From positions 3,391,501 to 3,455,500 of the forward strand of contig NZ_JADALJ010000001.1 in assembly GCF_014876185.1 (NCBI RefSeq): 64,000 nt of DNA. Direction: 5' to 3'. A model generated the notes under the pieces. That model was not told the DNA's origin. It searched no databases and worked only from the letters and a program-made list of their open reading frames with translations. Position 1 is the stretch's first letter. Each line of letters begins with the position of its first letter. Position numbers and translations under genes: made by a program. This document shows positions 18,315-27,480 of the stretch, one piece after another. Source of the stretch: Rufibacter sp. LB8 (GTDB lineage Bacteria; Bacteroidota; Bacteroidia; Cytophagales; Hymenobacteraceae).

Positions 18315-19475
18315 TCATGACAGGCGGAACAGGAGGCGGAGCCCCGCCTTCAATTGGATGCGCACTGATTTTGTTTTCTTCCTGAACAGGCCCTTGGCCA
18401 CCTGGATACCAGCCCGGGCAACCTGGGCGGGGGGGGAAGGGTCAAGTGCCAGAGCGGAGAGGTGCTGTGCCGCCTCCTCCTTGCCGCCCTGCCAGGTCTC
18501 CTTGGCGAGGGAGCCTGTGATGTGCAACCCCTCTTGCCCGTCCAGATCATAGGCCGAAAGGGAGACGGGGATTATTTCATTTCCAAGAAGGATTGTTTTC
18601 ACATGTATTTTAAGCCGTTCGCCCTCCACCTCGCAGGTTCCGAATAGGAAGCTGTGCTTCTGCAGTGTCCTGTGGTCCAACAGCACATCTTCCAAAAGCC
18701 TCAGTCTCACCAGGTCACCCGAAACCACTTTCTGGTCCATGTGGATAATCGCTGCGATGGTGTTGCCAGAAGCAACAGCGCTTCCTGAGTCGCGGATGGC
18801 CTGAAGGTCGGCGGGCAGAGGACTTCGGGGGGCTGAGGCTTCTTTCCGTTGCCTGACCCGTTCAGGGTGCTGGATGTCTAATATTTTCTCCAGCATTCCC
18901 TCCAACTGCCGCAGTTCGGGGTCTTCCTCCCTCCTTTCCGAGGTCGGGACAGCTTCGCCCACCCTGCCTATGGGGCTTTCCCTCGGAACCCCGGCGGCGG
19001 GAATAGGGGAAGGCCGCAGAGGGGGGGCAGCGTGCCCGGAAACCGTGCCCGGCGCCCGTCTGTTCAGTTCTTGGTTCAATTTCTCCATTTGCCGGAGGAT
19101 CCTTTCCTCCTGCTCTTCGGCGGAAGGGGCCACGGTGGCAGGCGTCAGTGTGTATTCCAAAGAGTCAGGTACCGGCGCCCCCAAGGATAATCCCAGCTTT
19201 GCCAGGAGGGAACTGCCCGGATGGGGCGGAAGGTCAGGGGAGTCCCTTCGCACCTGTTCGTAAAGACCGAGCTTGTCCGTGTTTTTATCCTTTAGCACAG
19301 CTTCGGGTAATTCCGTGCGCAGGCCGACTAAGGTACCTTGTGCCAGCGTACGGTCGGCATTCCCGCCGCTTTTCAATGCCCAGAAAGAAAGCGTCAGGAA
19401 GGGGAAGACGAGAAGGGGCAGCAGCAGGAAGAAGTTCCGTCGCCCTGCGGTGGGAAGGGTGTGTGACTGTTTCAT
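18315..19475 (-). CDS. traM: TraM, conjugative transposon transfer protein
   Basis: A 386-residue inner-membrane-anchored periplasmic protein. One helix lies at residues about 14-34 (NFFLLLPLLVFPFLTLSFWA), followed by a long Pro/Glu-rich linker and the conserved C-terminal TraM domain from about 225 (NTIAAIIHMDQKVVSGDLVR, LFGTCEVEGERLKIHV, NEIIPVSLSAYDLDGQEGL). The C-terminal part corresponds to VirB10-type scaffold function of type IV secretion. It lies between the TraL-like and TraN genes in the expected order. Confidence 0.9.
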   Translation of the reverse strand: MKQSHTLPTAGRRNFFLLLPLLVFPFLTLSFWALKSGGNADRTLAQGTLVGLRTELPEAVLKDKNTDKLGLYEQVRRDSPDLPPHPGSSLLAKLGLSLGAPVPDSLEYTLTPATVAPSAEEQEERILRQMEKLNQELNRRAPGTVSGHAAPPLRPSPIPAAGVPRESPIGRVGEAVPTSERREEDPELRQLEGMLEKILDIQHPERVRQRKEASAPRSPLPADLQAIRDSGSAVASGNTIAAIIHMDQKVVSGDLVRLRLLEDVLLDHRTLQKHSFLFGTCEVEGERLKIHVKTILLGNEIIPVSLSAYDLDGQEGLHITGSLAKETWQGGKEEAAQHLSALALDPSPPAQVARAGIQVAKGLFRKKTKSVRIQLKAGLRLLFRLS

Positions 19476-19487
19476 GGCTTCTATCGG

Positions 19488-19709
19488 TTAGTTGGGAATG
19501 GCACGCAGCAAAAGGTAGAGGCAGGTCCCCCCGTACAGGAGGCAGTACAGCAACAGCCCCCATCTGGAAGCACTGGGGGGAAGGGACTGCGCGTTCTTGT
19601 TTAGGTAGCCTGCCGCTTTCCGGTGCACAGATAAGATGACACCGGATATTTGCTCCGCTACCCGGTCTCGGCTGGCGGAAGGGGGATTTTGGGGAATGGG
19701 CTTTTTCAT
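19488..19709 (-). CDS. TraL-like small membrane protein
   Basis: A 73-residue protein with one C-terminal helix (WGLLLYCLLYGGTCLYLLL). Position between TraK and TraM and topology match TraL (DUF3989), though it is shorter than the usual 90-110 residues and sequence similarity is not decisive. Confidence 0.65.
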   Translation of the reverse strand: MKKPIPQNPPSASRDRVAEQISGVILSVHRKAAGYLNKNAQSLPPSASRWGLLLYCLLYGGTCLYLLLRAIPN

Positions 19710-19721
19710 AAGAATACTCGG

Positions 19722-20330
19722 TTAAGGTTTGATCTCATCGTTCTGCAGGGTCTCCCACCGGCTGATGAGGAGCCCGTGCGGGTTGTGGTCACTGCGGGGG
19801 ACATCCCGCAACAACCCCTGGGTCACAAGCCGCCGCGTCAGGGTGGAGGAGGAGCGGACCAGCCGTTGCGTGGCGTAACAGGTGAATTGGAATGGGTAGG
19901 ACGCGGTATATACCGCCACACTGTCAATAGTGATCTCCTGGGAAATGTTGGCGGTTATCAGATTGGTGTAGAATCCGCTCTCCCTGAGGTTGTCATATTG
20001 CCTCTTGGCGGATTCGTCCGCAAGGTAGAGGGCTTTTGACACATGGTCCTGGATGGCCTTCTCATCCGGGCCCAGGGTGAAAAAATAAAAATGGAACATG
20101 CGCACATGGTTCCGCGCCTCCACTGGGAGATTGTCTTTCCGAAAGGAGGAGAAAGCCTCCAGGGCTTTGCCGTTGGCGAGCACATAGATGCGTTCCCGGC
20201 TGTCCCTAACCAACTGATGGCTTTTGTAGACGGTGAAACCGGTAATCAGGAGGCAGCACGCCACCAAGGCGATGCAGAAAGACCTTACCAGGCGGAAGGC
20301 TGAATCAATATTTTTGAGCTGGTTGAACAT
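19722..20330 (-). CDS. traK: TraK, conjugative transposon transfer protein
   Basis: A 202-residue protein of the TraK/VirB8-like family: an N-terminal amphipathic stretch (FNQLKNIDSAFRLVR), a membrane helix at about 17-36, then a periplasmic domain with RERIYVLANGKALEAF, the conserved ARNHVRMFHFYFFTLGPD block, and LITANISQEITIDSV. It follows TraJ by about 20 bases and is cotranscribed. Confidence 0.9.
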   Translation of the reverse strand: MFNQLKNIDSAFRLVRSFCIALVACCLLITGFTVYKSHQLVRDSRERIYVLANGKALEAFSSFRKDNLPVEARNHVRMFHFYFFTLGPDEKAIQDHVSKALYLADESAKRQYDNLRESGFYTNLITANISQEITIDSVAVYTASYPFQFTCYATQRLVRSSSTLTRRLVTQGLLRDVPRSDHNPHGLLISRWETLQNDEIKP

Positions 20331-20351
20331 GGTGCAATAGAGAAGTTTGGG

Positions 20352-21530
20352 TTAACGTTGGCCGGGGTTGTATTCGCGCTGGGAGGTTCCCTGGGTACCT
20401 GGAGGGGCGCCCGTCCCGTGGGAACCACCCTCTCCGTGCAGGAAGGAGCCTGTGCCGTGGACCATGTGCGCCGCGCCCGAGGCCGCCGCGGAGCCGGTGG
20501 ACGCCAGGAGCAGGGAAACTTTCTGCACCAGGGCGTTGCCTCCCCCGGCATATACCACATAGTTGGCTACGTTGGGCACCGTCAGATATCCCACAATGCC
20601 AATGACCATGAAAATGAGGTAAGCGGTGTCCATGGGGCTGAAGAAAGTATCCCCAGCTTCATTGATCTGCCCAATATCCAGTTTAAGCATGTTCTCCTGC
20701 ACCTTGCCAATGATGCACCCGAAAATATTGGACACCGGGAGCCAAAGGAACACATTGACATAGCGGGCCAGCCACTGGGAGAGGGTGTGTTGGAAACCAT
20801 CAAAAACAGCAAAGGCGAAAACCAGCGGCCCCAGGATGGCCAGCACTAGCAGATAGAACGTCCTGATGGTGTTGATGCACAGGGAGGCAGCCATGAACAG
20901 GACCTGCAGCACTTCACTCATCCATTGTTTGATGGAGTTACGGAAGTTGTAGGAGGCTTTTTCCATCGCGAACCGCACACTGTTGCTTACTTTTTCCATA
21001 ACCCCCTCCTCCTCCCGCTCCGGATCTTCGGGATGGGTGTAGCGGTACCAGGCGTCGCTGTCCCCCTTCCCATCTTCCCCTACATACATTCCGTGCGCCT
21101 CCGACTCCCGCACCGCCTCCTCCTTCTGCCTGAGCAGCTCAGCCACGGCTTTGTCCGAGGCGCCCACCATGGCCGAGGTGGCCGCCACTGTGGGGGACAG
21201 CACCCCGTTCAGCAGGGCCAGGACCGCAGGGAAAAGCAGGATGGCCATGCCCAGGGCGAAAGGGCGCAGCAACGGGTAGAAGTCAATGGGTTCGGCGCTG
21301 GCGATGTGCCCCCACACCCGCGAGCCGATGTACCATAGGGCGGCAAAACCCGCGATGCCCCGGCCGGCTGCCATCAGGCCTTCGCAGAGCGGGAGCATTT
21401 CCCGGTACACCTGGTCCAATACCCCGTGCATCCCCTGCATCCCCTCCGCCATCCCCTGGGCCTGGAGCATTCCAGGGGGTAATACCCCGAGGATGGAAAG
21501 GAATACCCGGACGCTCACTTTTGCTTTCAT
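20352..21530 (-). CDS. traJ: TraJ, conjugative transposon membrane protein
   Basis: A 392-residue polytopic VirB6-like membrane protein: signal or first helix at residues 5-25, several helices (GIAGFAALWYIGSRVW near 60; LALLNGVLSPTVAA; FYLLVLAILGPLVFAFAVFD near 275), and a Gly/His-rich C-terminal tail. The family block WLARYVNVFLWLPVSNIFG is present. The ATG at 21530 overlaps the stop of the upstream TraI-like gene (ATGA), showing translational coupling. A longer open frame upstream is only a shadow of that gene. Confidence 0.9.
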   Translation of the reverse strand: MKAKVSVRVFLSILGVLPPGMLQAQGMAEGMQGMHGVLDQVYREMLPLCEGLMAAGRGIAGFAALWYIGSRVWGHIASAEPIDFYPLLRPFALGMAILLFPAVLALLNGVLSPTVAATSAMVGASDKAVAELLRQKEEAVRESEAHGMYVGEDGKGDSDAWYRYTHPEDPEREEEGVMEKVSNSVRFAMEKASYNFRNSIKQWMSEVLQVLFMAASLCINTIRTFYLLVLAILGPLVFAFAVFDGFQHTLSQWLARYVNVFLWLPVSNIFGCIIGKVQENMLKLDIGQINEAGDTFFSPMDTAYLIFMVIGIVGYLTVPNVANYVVYAGGGNALVQKVSLLLASTGSAAASGAAHMVHGTGSFLHGEGGSHGTGAPPGTQGTSQREYNPGQR

Positions 21531-22189
21531 GGCTTTATCCGTTTGGGTGAATTGTGCAGTTGCCGAACAGACCGGGTTTCCTGGAGCTCCCGCATGCGTT
21601 GCCGGGAAAGCGTCCCTGCCTCGTCGCTGAAATGGCGGATGAAGGAAAGCCTGTCTCCCATGGCCTGGTGGATCGTGTCGATGGCGCGTAATCGCTCCGC
21701 ATCCGTCATTCTCAAGGCGGAGGAGGTGAGGACGGTGGTCAATTCCCCCAATAGGCGGGCGCTTCCCTGCAGCACATTCGCATAGACGCTTTCCAGGTAG
21801 GAGAGCTCTTCGGGGGTGAATAGGGAGGAGTCTCCAGGCAGGCGCCTTCGCCTGCATTCCCAAAGGATCAGCCGTTGCCGCTGTAGGATCTGGGCGACTA
21901 GGTAATACCTTTTCACCTGTGGGCTCACCTCCGTTAAGCCGGTGAGGTAGTCCCTATGCAGGTGGAAATTATCCTCCACCACGTGCTGAACCCCCTGGTA
22001 ACCCTGGGTGAGGACGTCATATCCCTCCCTCATGTCGGAGAGGATCTGTCTCAGCTGCCCCAGTTTCTCTACGTTCAACAGAAGCTGCCGCACCTCCGTT
22101 GATTGGGCATGGCCGGAAAGGGACGGGAGGCAAGCCGTAAGGGCGGGGAGCAGGAGTTTTCGGATTAACAAATCGGATAACGTTTTCAT
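21527..22189 (-). CDS. TraI-like conjugal transfer protein (paralog 1)
   Basis: A 220-residue exported protein with signal peptide (cleavage near SGHAQS) and a helical body: NVEKLGQLRQILSDMREGYD, an LHRDYL motif near residue 80, and a C-terminal helix of MTDAERLRAID type. The same architecture recurs in the two genes upstream, so three related proteins lie in tandem. These Bacteroidetes transfer proteins resemble VirB5-type or periplasmic helical components, but their role is not established. It overlaps TraJ by four bases. Confidence 0.75.
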   Translation of the reverse strand: MKTLSDLLIRKLLLPALTACLPSLSGHAQSTEVRQLLLNVEKLGQLRQILSDMREGYDVLTQGYQGVQHVVEDNFHLHRDYLTGLTEVSPQVKRYYLVAQILQRQRLILWECRRRRLPGDSSLFTPEELSYLESVYANVLQGSARLLGELTTVLTSSALRMTDAERLRAIDTIHQAMGDRLSFIRHFSDEAGTLSRQRMRELQETRSVRQLHNSPKRIKP

Positions 22190-22209
22190 AAGCTTTCAAG
22201 GGTAAAGTG

Positions 22210-22824
22210 TCAGGGCCGCCGCAGAAGGGATATTTCCCGCAGGGCCATAGTTCGCTGGTAGACAAGTGCCTGCACCGCTAGGGCAAACCGGAGAGTATGC
22301 CTGCGTTTTTCCTCCAGGAGGGCGATCCGTAGCCACAGCTGGCGCAGACGCTCCGTGTCGTCCATCAGATAGGTTCCAGGGACGGCGACCCGTAGAAGCT
22401 CCCCCATGTCCAGGGAAGCGCCCGCCAGCACCCCTTCCCTCACCTGCCGGAGGTGGGCCGCTTGCGGGGGAGTGAGGCCTTCGGTAGGAAGGTTGGCCCA
22501 TAGGCCTGAAATTGCCCTATGCAGCCGTTGGCCATGCGCCAGGACCTCGGCACGGGCCAGCTTCGGGTTTACAGAGTGGCGGGACTTGAAATATACCCGG
22601 TGGAGGTCCGTCTCCTCCCCGGCGGCCGACCGGAGAGTGTCCAGCTCCTGCCCTACCATCTGGTAGCCTCCTTTCAGGAGGGCCCGGTATTGCCTGAGGC
22701 CCTGGATTTGGTCCTCCAGGTAGGCCAACTGGGTTTTCTTCTGCCGGAGGAGCTCATCCCAGGTTTGGGACAGTGCAGGCCTCAGGCCAAGGGCCAGCAA
22801 CAGGGATAAGCACAGTATTTTCAT
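22210..22824 (-). CDS. TraI-like conjugal transfer protein (paralog 2)
   Basis: A 204-residue exported helical protein: signal peptide to about residue 19 (LRPALSQ), then YLEDQIQGLRQYRALLKGGY and an LHRVYFKSRHSVNPK block matching the LHRDYLTGLTEVSPQ block of the neighbour at 21527, and DDTERLRQLWLRIA matching its TDAERLRAID. Clearly a paralog of both neighbours. Its start overlaps the end of the 22821 gene by four bases. Confidence 0.75.
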   Translation of the reverse strand: MKILCLSLLLALGLRPALSQTWDELLRQKKTQLAYLEDQIQGLRQYRALLKGGYQMVGQELDTLRSAAGEETDLHRVYFKSRHSVNPKLARAEVLAHGQRLHRAISGLWANLPTEGLTPPQAAHLRQVREGVLAGASLDMGELLRVAVPGTYLMDDTERLRQLWLRIALLEEKRRHTLRFALAVQALVYQRTMALREISLLRRP

Positions 22825-23522
22825 GGCTTGGGGGTTAAAGTGGGTAGGGCATACAACTGGCGGAGGGAAGCGATCTCCCGGGTGCTTTTGGCGCGTTGCA
22901 GGGCTATCCCTATGTTCTGGCGGTTGAAGCGCTGGAGGTCACGGTGGACCGTCGCCAGATGGTCCGCCGCGGTGGCCAGAAGGGCAAGGCGCCCGGCGTC
23001 GCCCATACTGGTGGTGTTCTCGGATGCCACTACCTCCACCTGCCGGAGGACCTGGTGGTTGGCGGCCAGCAATGCCGCGTACACCCGCCCCATGTCCCGT
23101 AACTCCCTGGGGGAGAACATGGGGCTATGGCGGAGGTGGCCCCAGACCCTCTGGTACTCCCGTATCAGTTGCTGCTGGTCCCGGAGGATGTCCTCCATCG
23201 CCACCGAGGCCCTGACGGCTTCCTTCACGTGGCGCAACTCCGTGAAATATTGTTCATACTGGGTACGGTGCATGTCAGCCCAGTCAGTGATCTCCCTCAG
23301 TTTCCGGCGGGATAGCTGGTACTCCATCGTCTTCTGGGCGGTCTGCAGGCGGAGCGTCTCATTCTGTAACCGTTGGACTTTCAGGTCCATAGCTTTGATG
23401 GCTTTGGTCACTCCCGCCTTGATGACCTCCACCACGGGGAGTTGGGCGAAGGCGGGCGGCCAGGCCATGGACATGGCCAGAACCAGAAGCCAGCAGCGTT
23501 TGGGTGTGCACCTCTTCTCCAT
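22821..23522 (-). CDS. TraI-like conjugal transfer protein (paralog 3)
   Basis: A 233-residue exported helical protein: signal peptide ending PPAFAQ, then VIKAGVTKAIKAMDLKVQRL and a long coiled-coil-prone helix. The body includes FSPRELRDMGRVYAALLAAN and MGDAGRLALLATAADHL, which align in order with the two downstream proteins. The opening VIKAxVTKAIKAMDLKVQRLQN is typical of the TraI-like proteins next to TraG in these elements. The start at 23522 follows the TraG stop by seven bases. Confidence 0.8.
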   Translation of the reverse strand: MEKRCTPKRCWLLVLAMSMAWPPAFAQLPVVEVIKAGVTKAIKAMDLKVQRLQNETLRLQTAQKTMEYQLSRRKLREITDWADMHRTQYEQYFTELRHVKEAVRASVAMEDILRDQQQLIREYQRVWGHLRHSPMFSPRELRDMGRVYAALLAANHQVLRQVEVVASENTTSMGDAGRLALLATAADHLATVHRDLQRFNRQNIGIALQRAKSTREIASLRQLYALPTLTPKP

Positions 23523-23529
23523 AAGTGTT

Positions 23530-26010
23530 CTATTTATTGTGTAGGTTCTTTCTGATTTCATCCGCCAGGGCGACCACCCCCTGGGCCATGCCGCCATGCC
23601 GGGCCGCCTTGCGCTGTACTTCCAGCTTCTCCGACTCCTCGGTGGTGTAGGTGAGGTATTCCTCCAGCGAGACCTCCGTGCGGTACACCTGGCTGACCCT
23701 GCCCCCGAGACTGATGAACACCTCTTTGTATTTTCGGGTGGGGTCGTTGGCTTTGTTGAGGGAGAGCACCTGGGTCTTCTCCTTCTCCGTGAGGCCTAGG
23801 AGTTCCTGTACCTGATCGAACTTGTTCTGGTACTTGGCCTGGTCCAGCAGGATCTTACAGTCACTGTTGCTCAGGATGGCCTGTTTGACCACCGGTGAGG
23901 AGATGATGTCCTCCACCTCCTGGGTGACCACTACCGCCTCCCCGTAGAATTTGCGCACCGTCTTGAAGAGATAGCGGATGTATTCCGCCATCCCTTCCTT
24001 GGCGATGGCTTTCCACGCCTCCTCGATGAGGATCATTTTCCGGATGCCCTTCAGCTTGCGCATCTTGGAGATGAAAACCTCCATGATGATGATGGTCACG
24101 ACCGGGAACAGGATGGGATGCTCTTTGATGGTATCCAACTCGAAGACGATGAACCGCTCCCCCAGCAGGTCCAGGTTCCGGGTGGCATTCAACAGGAAAT
24201 CGAACTCGCCGCCTTTGTAATAAGGCTTGAGCACATACAGAAAGTTGGTGACGTCAAAATCCTTCTCCTTCACCTTATCCTGTTCCAACACCTGCAGGAA
24301 CTCCCCGCTCAGGTACTCATAGAAGGTGTCAAAGCAGGGGAAAAGCGAAGGGTCCGCTTTCAATCGTTCATAATACCCCTGCAGGGCATGGGAGAGGGCC
24401 ACATATTCTGACCGTCCGTAGGTTTCGTCCTCTTTTTTCCACAGGGCCAGGAGCAGGGTCTTGATGCTCTCCTTTTTCTCGGTGTCCAGGGAATCCCCAT
24501 CCTGGATGTAGAAGGGGTTGAAGCAGAGGGGCTGGGCTTCGCCGTAGGTGAAGTAATACCCTCCCACCAGTTCGCACAGTCCCTGGTAGCTGTGGCCGAC
24601 ATCCACCACCACCACATGCGTGCCCTGTTCGTGGTAGGAGCGCACCATGTGGTTGGTGAAAAAGGATTTCCCGCTGCCACTGGGGCCCAGGATGAATTTG
24701 TTGCGGTTGGTGATGATGCCCTTCCGCATAGGTTCGTCCGAGAGATCCACCTGCACTGGCGTACCGGATACCCTGTCCCCCAGCCGGATCCCCACGGCGC
24801 CGCCGGTGGAGCGGTAGCCGCTTTCCAGGGTGAAAAAACACGCGGCCTGCTCCAGGAACATGTCAATGGTTTCATTCATGGGGAAATCACCCTCGTTGCC
24901 GGGGAGTCCGGCCCAGAAAAGCTGAGGAGCCCCCACCGTTTCCAGTTTAGGGGTGGCGTCCATCTGGGCCAGGGCTGCACTGACCATGTTCTTCAAGGCC
25001 TTGCCTTCGGTGGGGTCATCCGTCCAGGCCAGGAGGTTGAAGTGGGCCTTCACCGGAAGCCGCTGGTCAGCGATGGCCTCTTGGAGAAAGGCGTGGGTGG
25101 CGTCCCGGGCGATGGCGTTCTCCCTGGAGTACGCGGCAAGGGATTGCAGCCGCAGCCGCTTGGACTCCAATTTCTTGAGCAGGGCGGGGGTGTCCTGCAG
25201 GAACACATATTGGTTGTATACATGGTCGCACGGAAGCAGCAGGCCCAGCGGGTGGCTGAAGCCCAGGCTGAAGCGGGTCTTGTCCGTGGAATATTTCGCG
25301 TAGTCGGTACGGGCACCGCAATGGGAGGGGAAGTCCTCGGCGTCCGCCAGGGTGAAGAGCTGACAGGCCTTGTCCCCTATGTGCAGTTCGTTTTTCAGGC
25401 GCAGGTCCTGCAGGAAAGGGGGGCACTGCCTATCCAGCAGGAAACAATACTGTTCCAGTATCCCGGCCTCGGTGGGAGTGCCCACGAGCTCCTCATCCTG
25501 CAACTGTCTCACCTGCAGGAATCCGCTGTCTACCAGCACCTGGCAGCACTGGCCTACCCTGTCCTGGAACTCCTGAAGGAAGTGCGGCGAGGACAGATGC
25601 CGGGGGATGAGGGAGGGGCGAAGGAGGTTGCAGAACAGGGAGCTCCCGGCCTTGCGTCCCGGGGCCCTGCCCGTAATGAACAGGCGGCACCGGTGCCGGA
25701 GGAACGGCATCCCCTGGAAGAAACGCTCACTGGCCTCCGAGAGGAAACTGGCCCCGTCCCGGCTGAAATCCCCCTGGAAGCGGGTTTGGGTGTACCAATC
25801 CTGTTTGTGGAAGACGGTGTGCGGCGGCAGGAGGCGCAACGCCTTGACCCAGGTGTGATGGAGCGTATCGTAGTCCTCCCCAGAGAGGGTGAAGATCTCC
25901 GGGAGGGAAGCCTCGAAGGCCACCGTCACATCCCCCTGGAAAGACAGCAGCGTGTGGTGCTCTACCTTGTAGATGGGGAGCAGGTGTTCGATATCGACGG
26001 AGTGTGCCAT
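23530..26010 (-). CDS. traG: TraG, VirB4-type conjugation ATPase
   Basis: An 826-residue ATPase. The N-terminal half is the TraG/VirB4 membrane-associated domain. The C-terminal half has Walker A GPSGSGKSFFTNH at about residues 445-457, a VVVDVGHSYQGL strand, and the Walker B-like MILIEEAWKAIA near 665, followed by VVVTQEVEDII. It powers assembly of the type IV secretion channel and pilus. Length is normal for the family. It lies directly downstream of TraF with 3 bases between. Confidence 0.95.
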   Translation of the reverse strand: MAHSVDIEHLLPIYKVEHHTLLSFQGDVTVAFEASLPEIFTLSGEDYDTLHHTWVKALRLLPPHTVFHKQDWYTQTRFQGDFSRDGASFLSEASERFFQGMPFLRHRCRLFITGRAPGRKAGSSLFCNLLRPSLIPRHLSSPHFLQEFQDRVGQCCQVLVDSGFLQVRQLQDEELVGTPTEAGILEQYCFLLDRQCPPFLQDLRLKNELHIGDKACQLFTLADAEDFPSHCGARTDYAKYSTDKTRFSLGFSHPLGLLLPCDHVYNQYVFLQDTPALLKKLESKRLRLQSLAAYSRENAIARDATHAFLQEAIADQRLPVKAHFNLLAWTDDPTEGKALKNMVSAALAQMDATPKLETVGAPQLFWAGLPGNEGDFPMNETIDMFLEQAACFFTLESGYRSTGGAVGIRLGDRVSGTPVQVDLSDEPMRKGIITNRNKFILGPSGSGKSFFTNHMVRSYHEQGTHVVVVDVGHSYQGLCELVGGYYFTYGEAQPLCFNPFYIQDGDSLDTEKKESIKTLLLALWKKEDETYGRSEYVALSHALQGYYERLKADPSLFPCFDTFYEYLSGEFLQVLEQDKVKEKDFDVTNFLYVLKPYYKGGEFDFLLNATRNLDLLGERFIVFELDTIKEHPILFPVVTIIIMEVFISKMRKLKGIRKMILIEEAWKAIAKEGMAEYIRYLFKTVRKFYGEAVVVTQEVEDIISSPVVKQAILSNSDCKILLDQAKYQNKFDQVQELLGLTEKEKTQVLSLNKANDPTRKYKEVFISLGGRVSQVYRTEVSLEEYLTYTTEESEKLEVQRKAARHGGMAQGVVALADEIRKNLHNK

Positions 26011-26013
26011 GGT

Positions 26014-26334
26014 TTACGGATTTTTTAGTCGCAGGAAAGCATGCCGGGAGCGGCAACGGATACTGTGGGGTAGGCGGTGGCGCGCCCACCGCTTCATCAG
26101 GCCGTGGGTGCCATAGGTGCGGCTTAGCCGGAAAACGCCGATGAACAGGCCGGAGCCCCCCATAAGGGTGAGTCCCAGGACGAGGTACAGGGGCGTCCCA
26201 AGGAGATAGAGAAAGGTGAACGAGAGCAGGAGAGCCACCAGGCCTCCTGCCAGGTACCCGATGTATTGGGCTTTGAGCCCCTTGAACTCAATGGGTCGGT
26301 TAATGCCTTTGTTGAGGCGGTACACGGGGGCCAT
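26014..26334 (-). CDS. traF: TraF (DUF4133) membrane protein
   Basis: A 106-residue VirB3-like protein: YRLNKGINRPIEFKGLKAQY at the start, two membrane helices (about 28-46 and 48-67), and a basic C-terminal end. This is the standard DUF4133 layout, between TraE and TraG as in CTnDOT. Confidence 0.92.
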   Translation of the reverse strand: MAPVYRLNKGINRPIEFKGLKAQYIGYLAGGLVALLLSFTFLYLLGTPLYLVLGLTLMGGSGLFIGVFRLSRTYGTHGLMKRWARHRLPHSIRCRSRHAFLRLKNP

Positions 26335-26343
26335 GGTGGAACC

Positions 26344-26700
26344 TCAGATACCGAAGAAGGACCGTAGGACCGTCGCCACTATCACCAGGAAAATACAGCT
26401 GCCAAACCAGCTCCCCGCCACTTTCCCAGTGTCGGGCTCCCCGGCATTCCACTTCTGGTAGACCTTGACGGCACCGATGAGGCCCACCACGGCCCCCACC
26501 GCATACATCAGGCTGACCCCGGTGTCAAAATAGCCGCGCACCTTGTTGGTGGCCTCCATGATGCCGGCATTGCCGTCACCGGCATCCTGTGCCATACCCT
26601 GCAGGGCCGAGGCCAGGAGAAAGGTGGCCATCAGGGCTGTGGCCCATGCCTGGGACAGGAGTGCCCTTTTTCGTTGTTTTTGAGGTACATGTGTCTTCAT
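26344..26700 (-). CDS. traE: TraE (DUF4134) membrane protein
   Basis: A 118-residue VirB2-like protein: signal peptide to about residue 37 (LQGMAQ), then two hydrophobic segments with the family block VSLMYAVGAVVGLIGAVKVY, then KWNAGEPDTGKVAGSWFGS. It is probably the pilin-like subunit of the transfer apparatus. First structural tra gene in the run. Confidence 0.92.
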   Translation of the reverse strand: MKTHVPQKQRKRALLSQAWATALMATFLLASALQGMAQDAGDGNAGIMEATNKVRGYFDTGVSLMYAVGAVVGLIGAVKVYQKWNAGEPDTGKVAGSWFGSCIFLVIVATVLRSFFGI

Positions 26701-26727
26701 GGGTATTGGATTATTGGTTCGTGAAAA

Positions 26728-27246
26728 TCAAGCCGTTGTTTGCCATAGGATTTCCAGTTCCTGGGCGGAGACCTCAAAGGGGAGCTGTTCCCGCAGATTC
26801 GCCAACAGCGCGGGGAGGTGAGGGCTGTCAGTTATCTCCGGGTATCGGAGCTTGACCGCCTGGAGTAGGAAGGGAAGGTCTTCTCGCGTGCCGGCCTCCT
26901 TATCCAGGACCTCCCCGATGGAGCGGAACTCCTGGAGGATTTCCGGCACCTGGGTCAGCAGCTGGTCTTGCTGGGGCATCTGGCCTGGGAAAGCGAAACG
27001 CAGTTGGGCGGAGGTGCTGTAGCTGACGCCCGGCGCGGGGGCGGCTGGGCCCATTACCTCCCCCTCCTGGCCGGAGGGGGGCTGGGTGGCGGCCAGGGAA
27101 GTCCTGCCCTGTAGGGATGACTTGACCCGTGCAAGCCGCTCTCTGAGCCTACTTCGGTAAAACCTGTACAGGAAAACCAGATAGTACAGGAAAAGTGCCG
27201 TTCCGACGGTCAGACAGTACTGGGTCCAGGTAAAGGTGTGAAGCAT
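26728..27246 (-). CDS. Conjugative-element membrane protein, unknown
   Basis: A 172-residue protein with one N-terminal helix (about 10-28, CLTVGTALFLYYLVFLYRFY), a basic stretch, a low-complexity Pro/Gly region, and a C-terminal soluble domain of about 90 residues. It lies immediately upstream of TraE, a position often held by TraD-like genes. Family not confirmed. Confidence 0.7.
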   Translation of the reverse strand: MLHTFTWTQYCLTVGTALFLYYLVFLYRFYRSRLRERLARVKSSLQGRTSLAATQPPSGQEGEVMGPAAPAPGVSYSTSAQLRFAFPGQMPQQDQLLTQVPEILQEFRSIGEVLDKEAGTREDLPFLLQAVKLRYPEITDSPHLPALLANLREQLPFEVSAQELEILWQTTA

Positions 27247-27480
27247 GGCAGCGGAAGTTTAACCGGCGCCCCGTTGCACCGGTGATGACAAGGGCAAAAT
27301 TGCTTCATGGAGGCGTCCAGGCTTGACAAGGTGTTGGGGCCTACCCTACGATTTTTTTACCGCCGCCAGGGAAAAGGGAAAGCCCCATGGCCGGTTCAAA
27401 GAATTGGTCATGGGGCTTCACAGCGTACTGTCGCCTGGCTATGCAGGCTCCGGCACCTCAGCACTTCAGCGGAGTGGGCT

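Noticed and set aside
24592-26028. 478-codon plus-strand open frame opposite TraG
   Set aside because: It is the antisense shadow of the GC-rich TraG gene; composition is His/Gly/Val-rich and has no domain.
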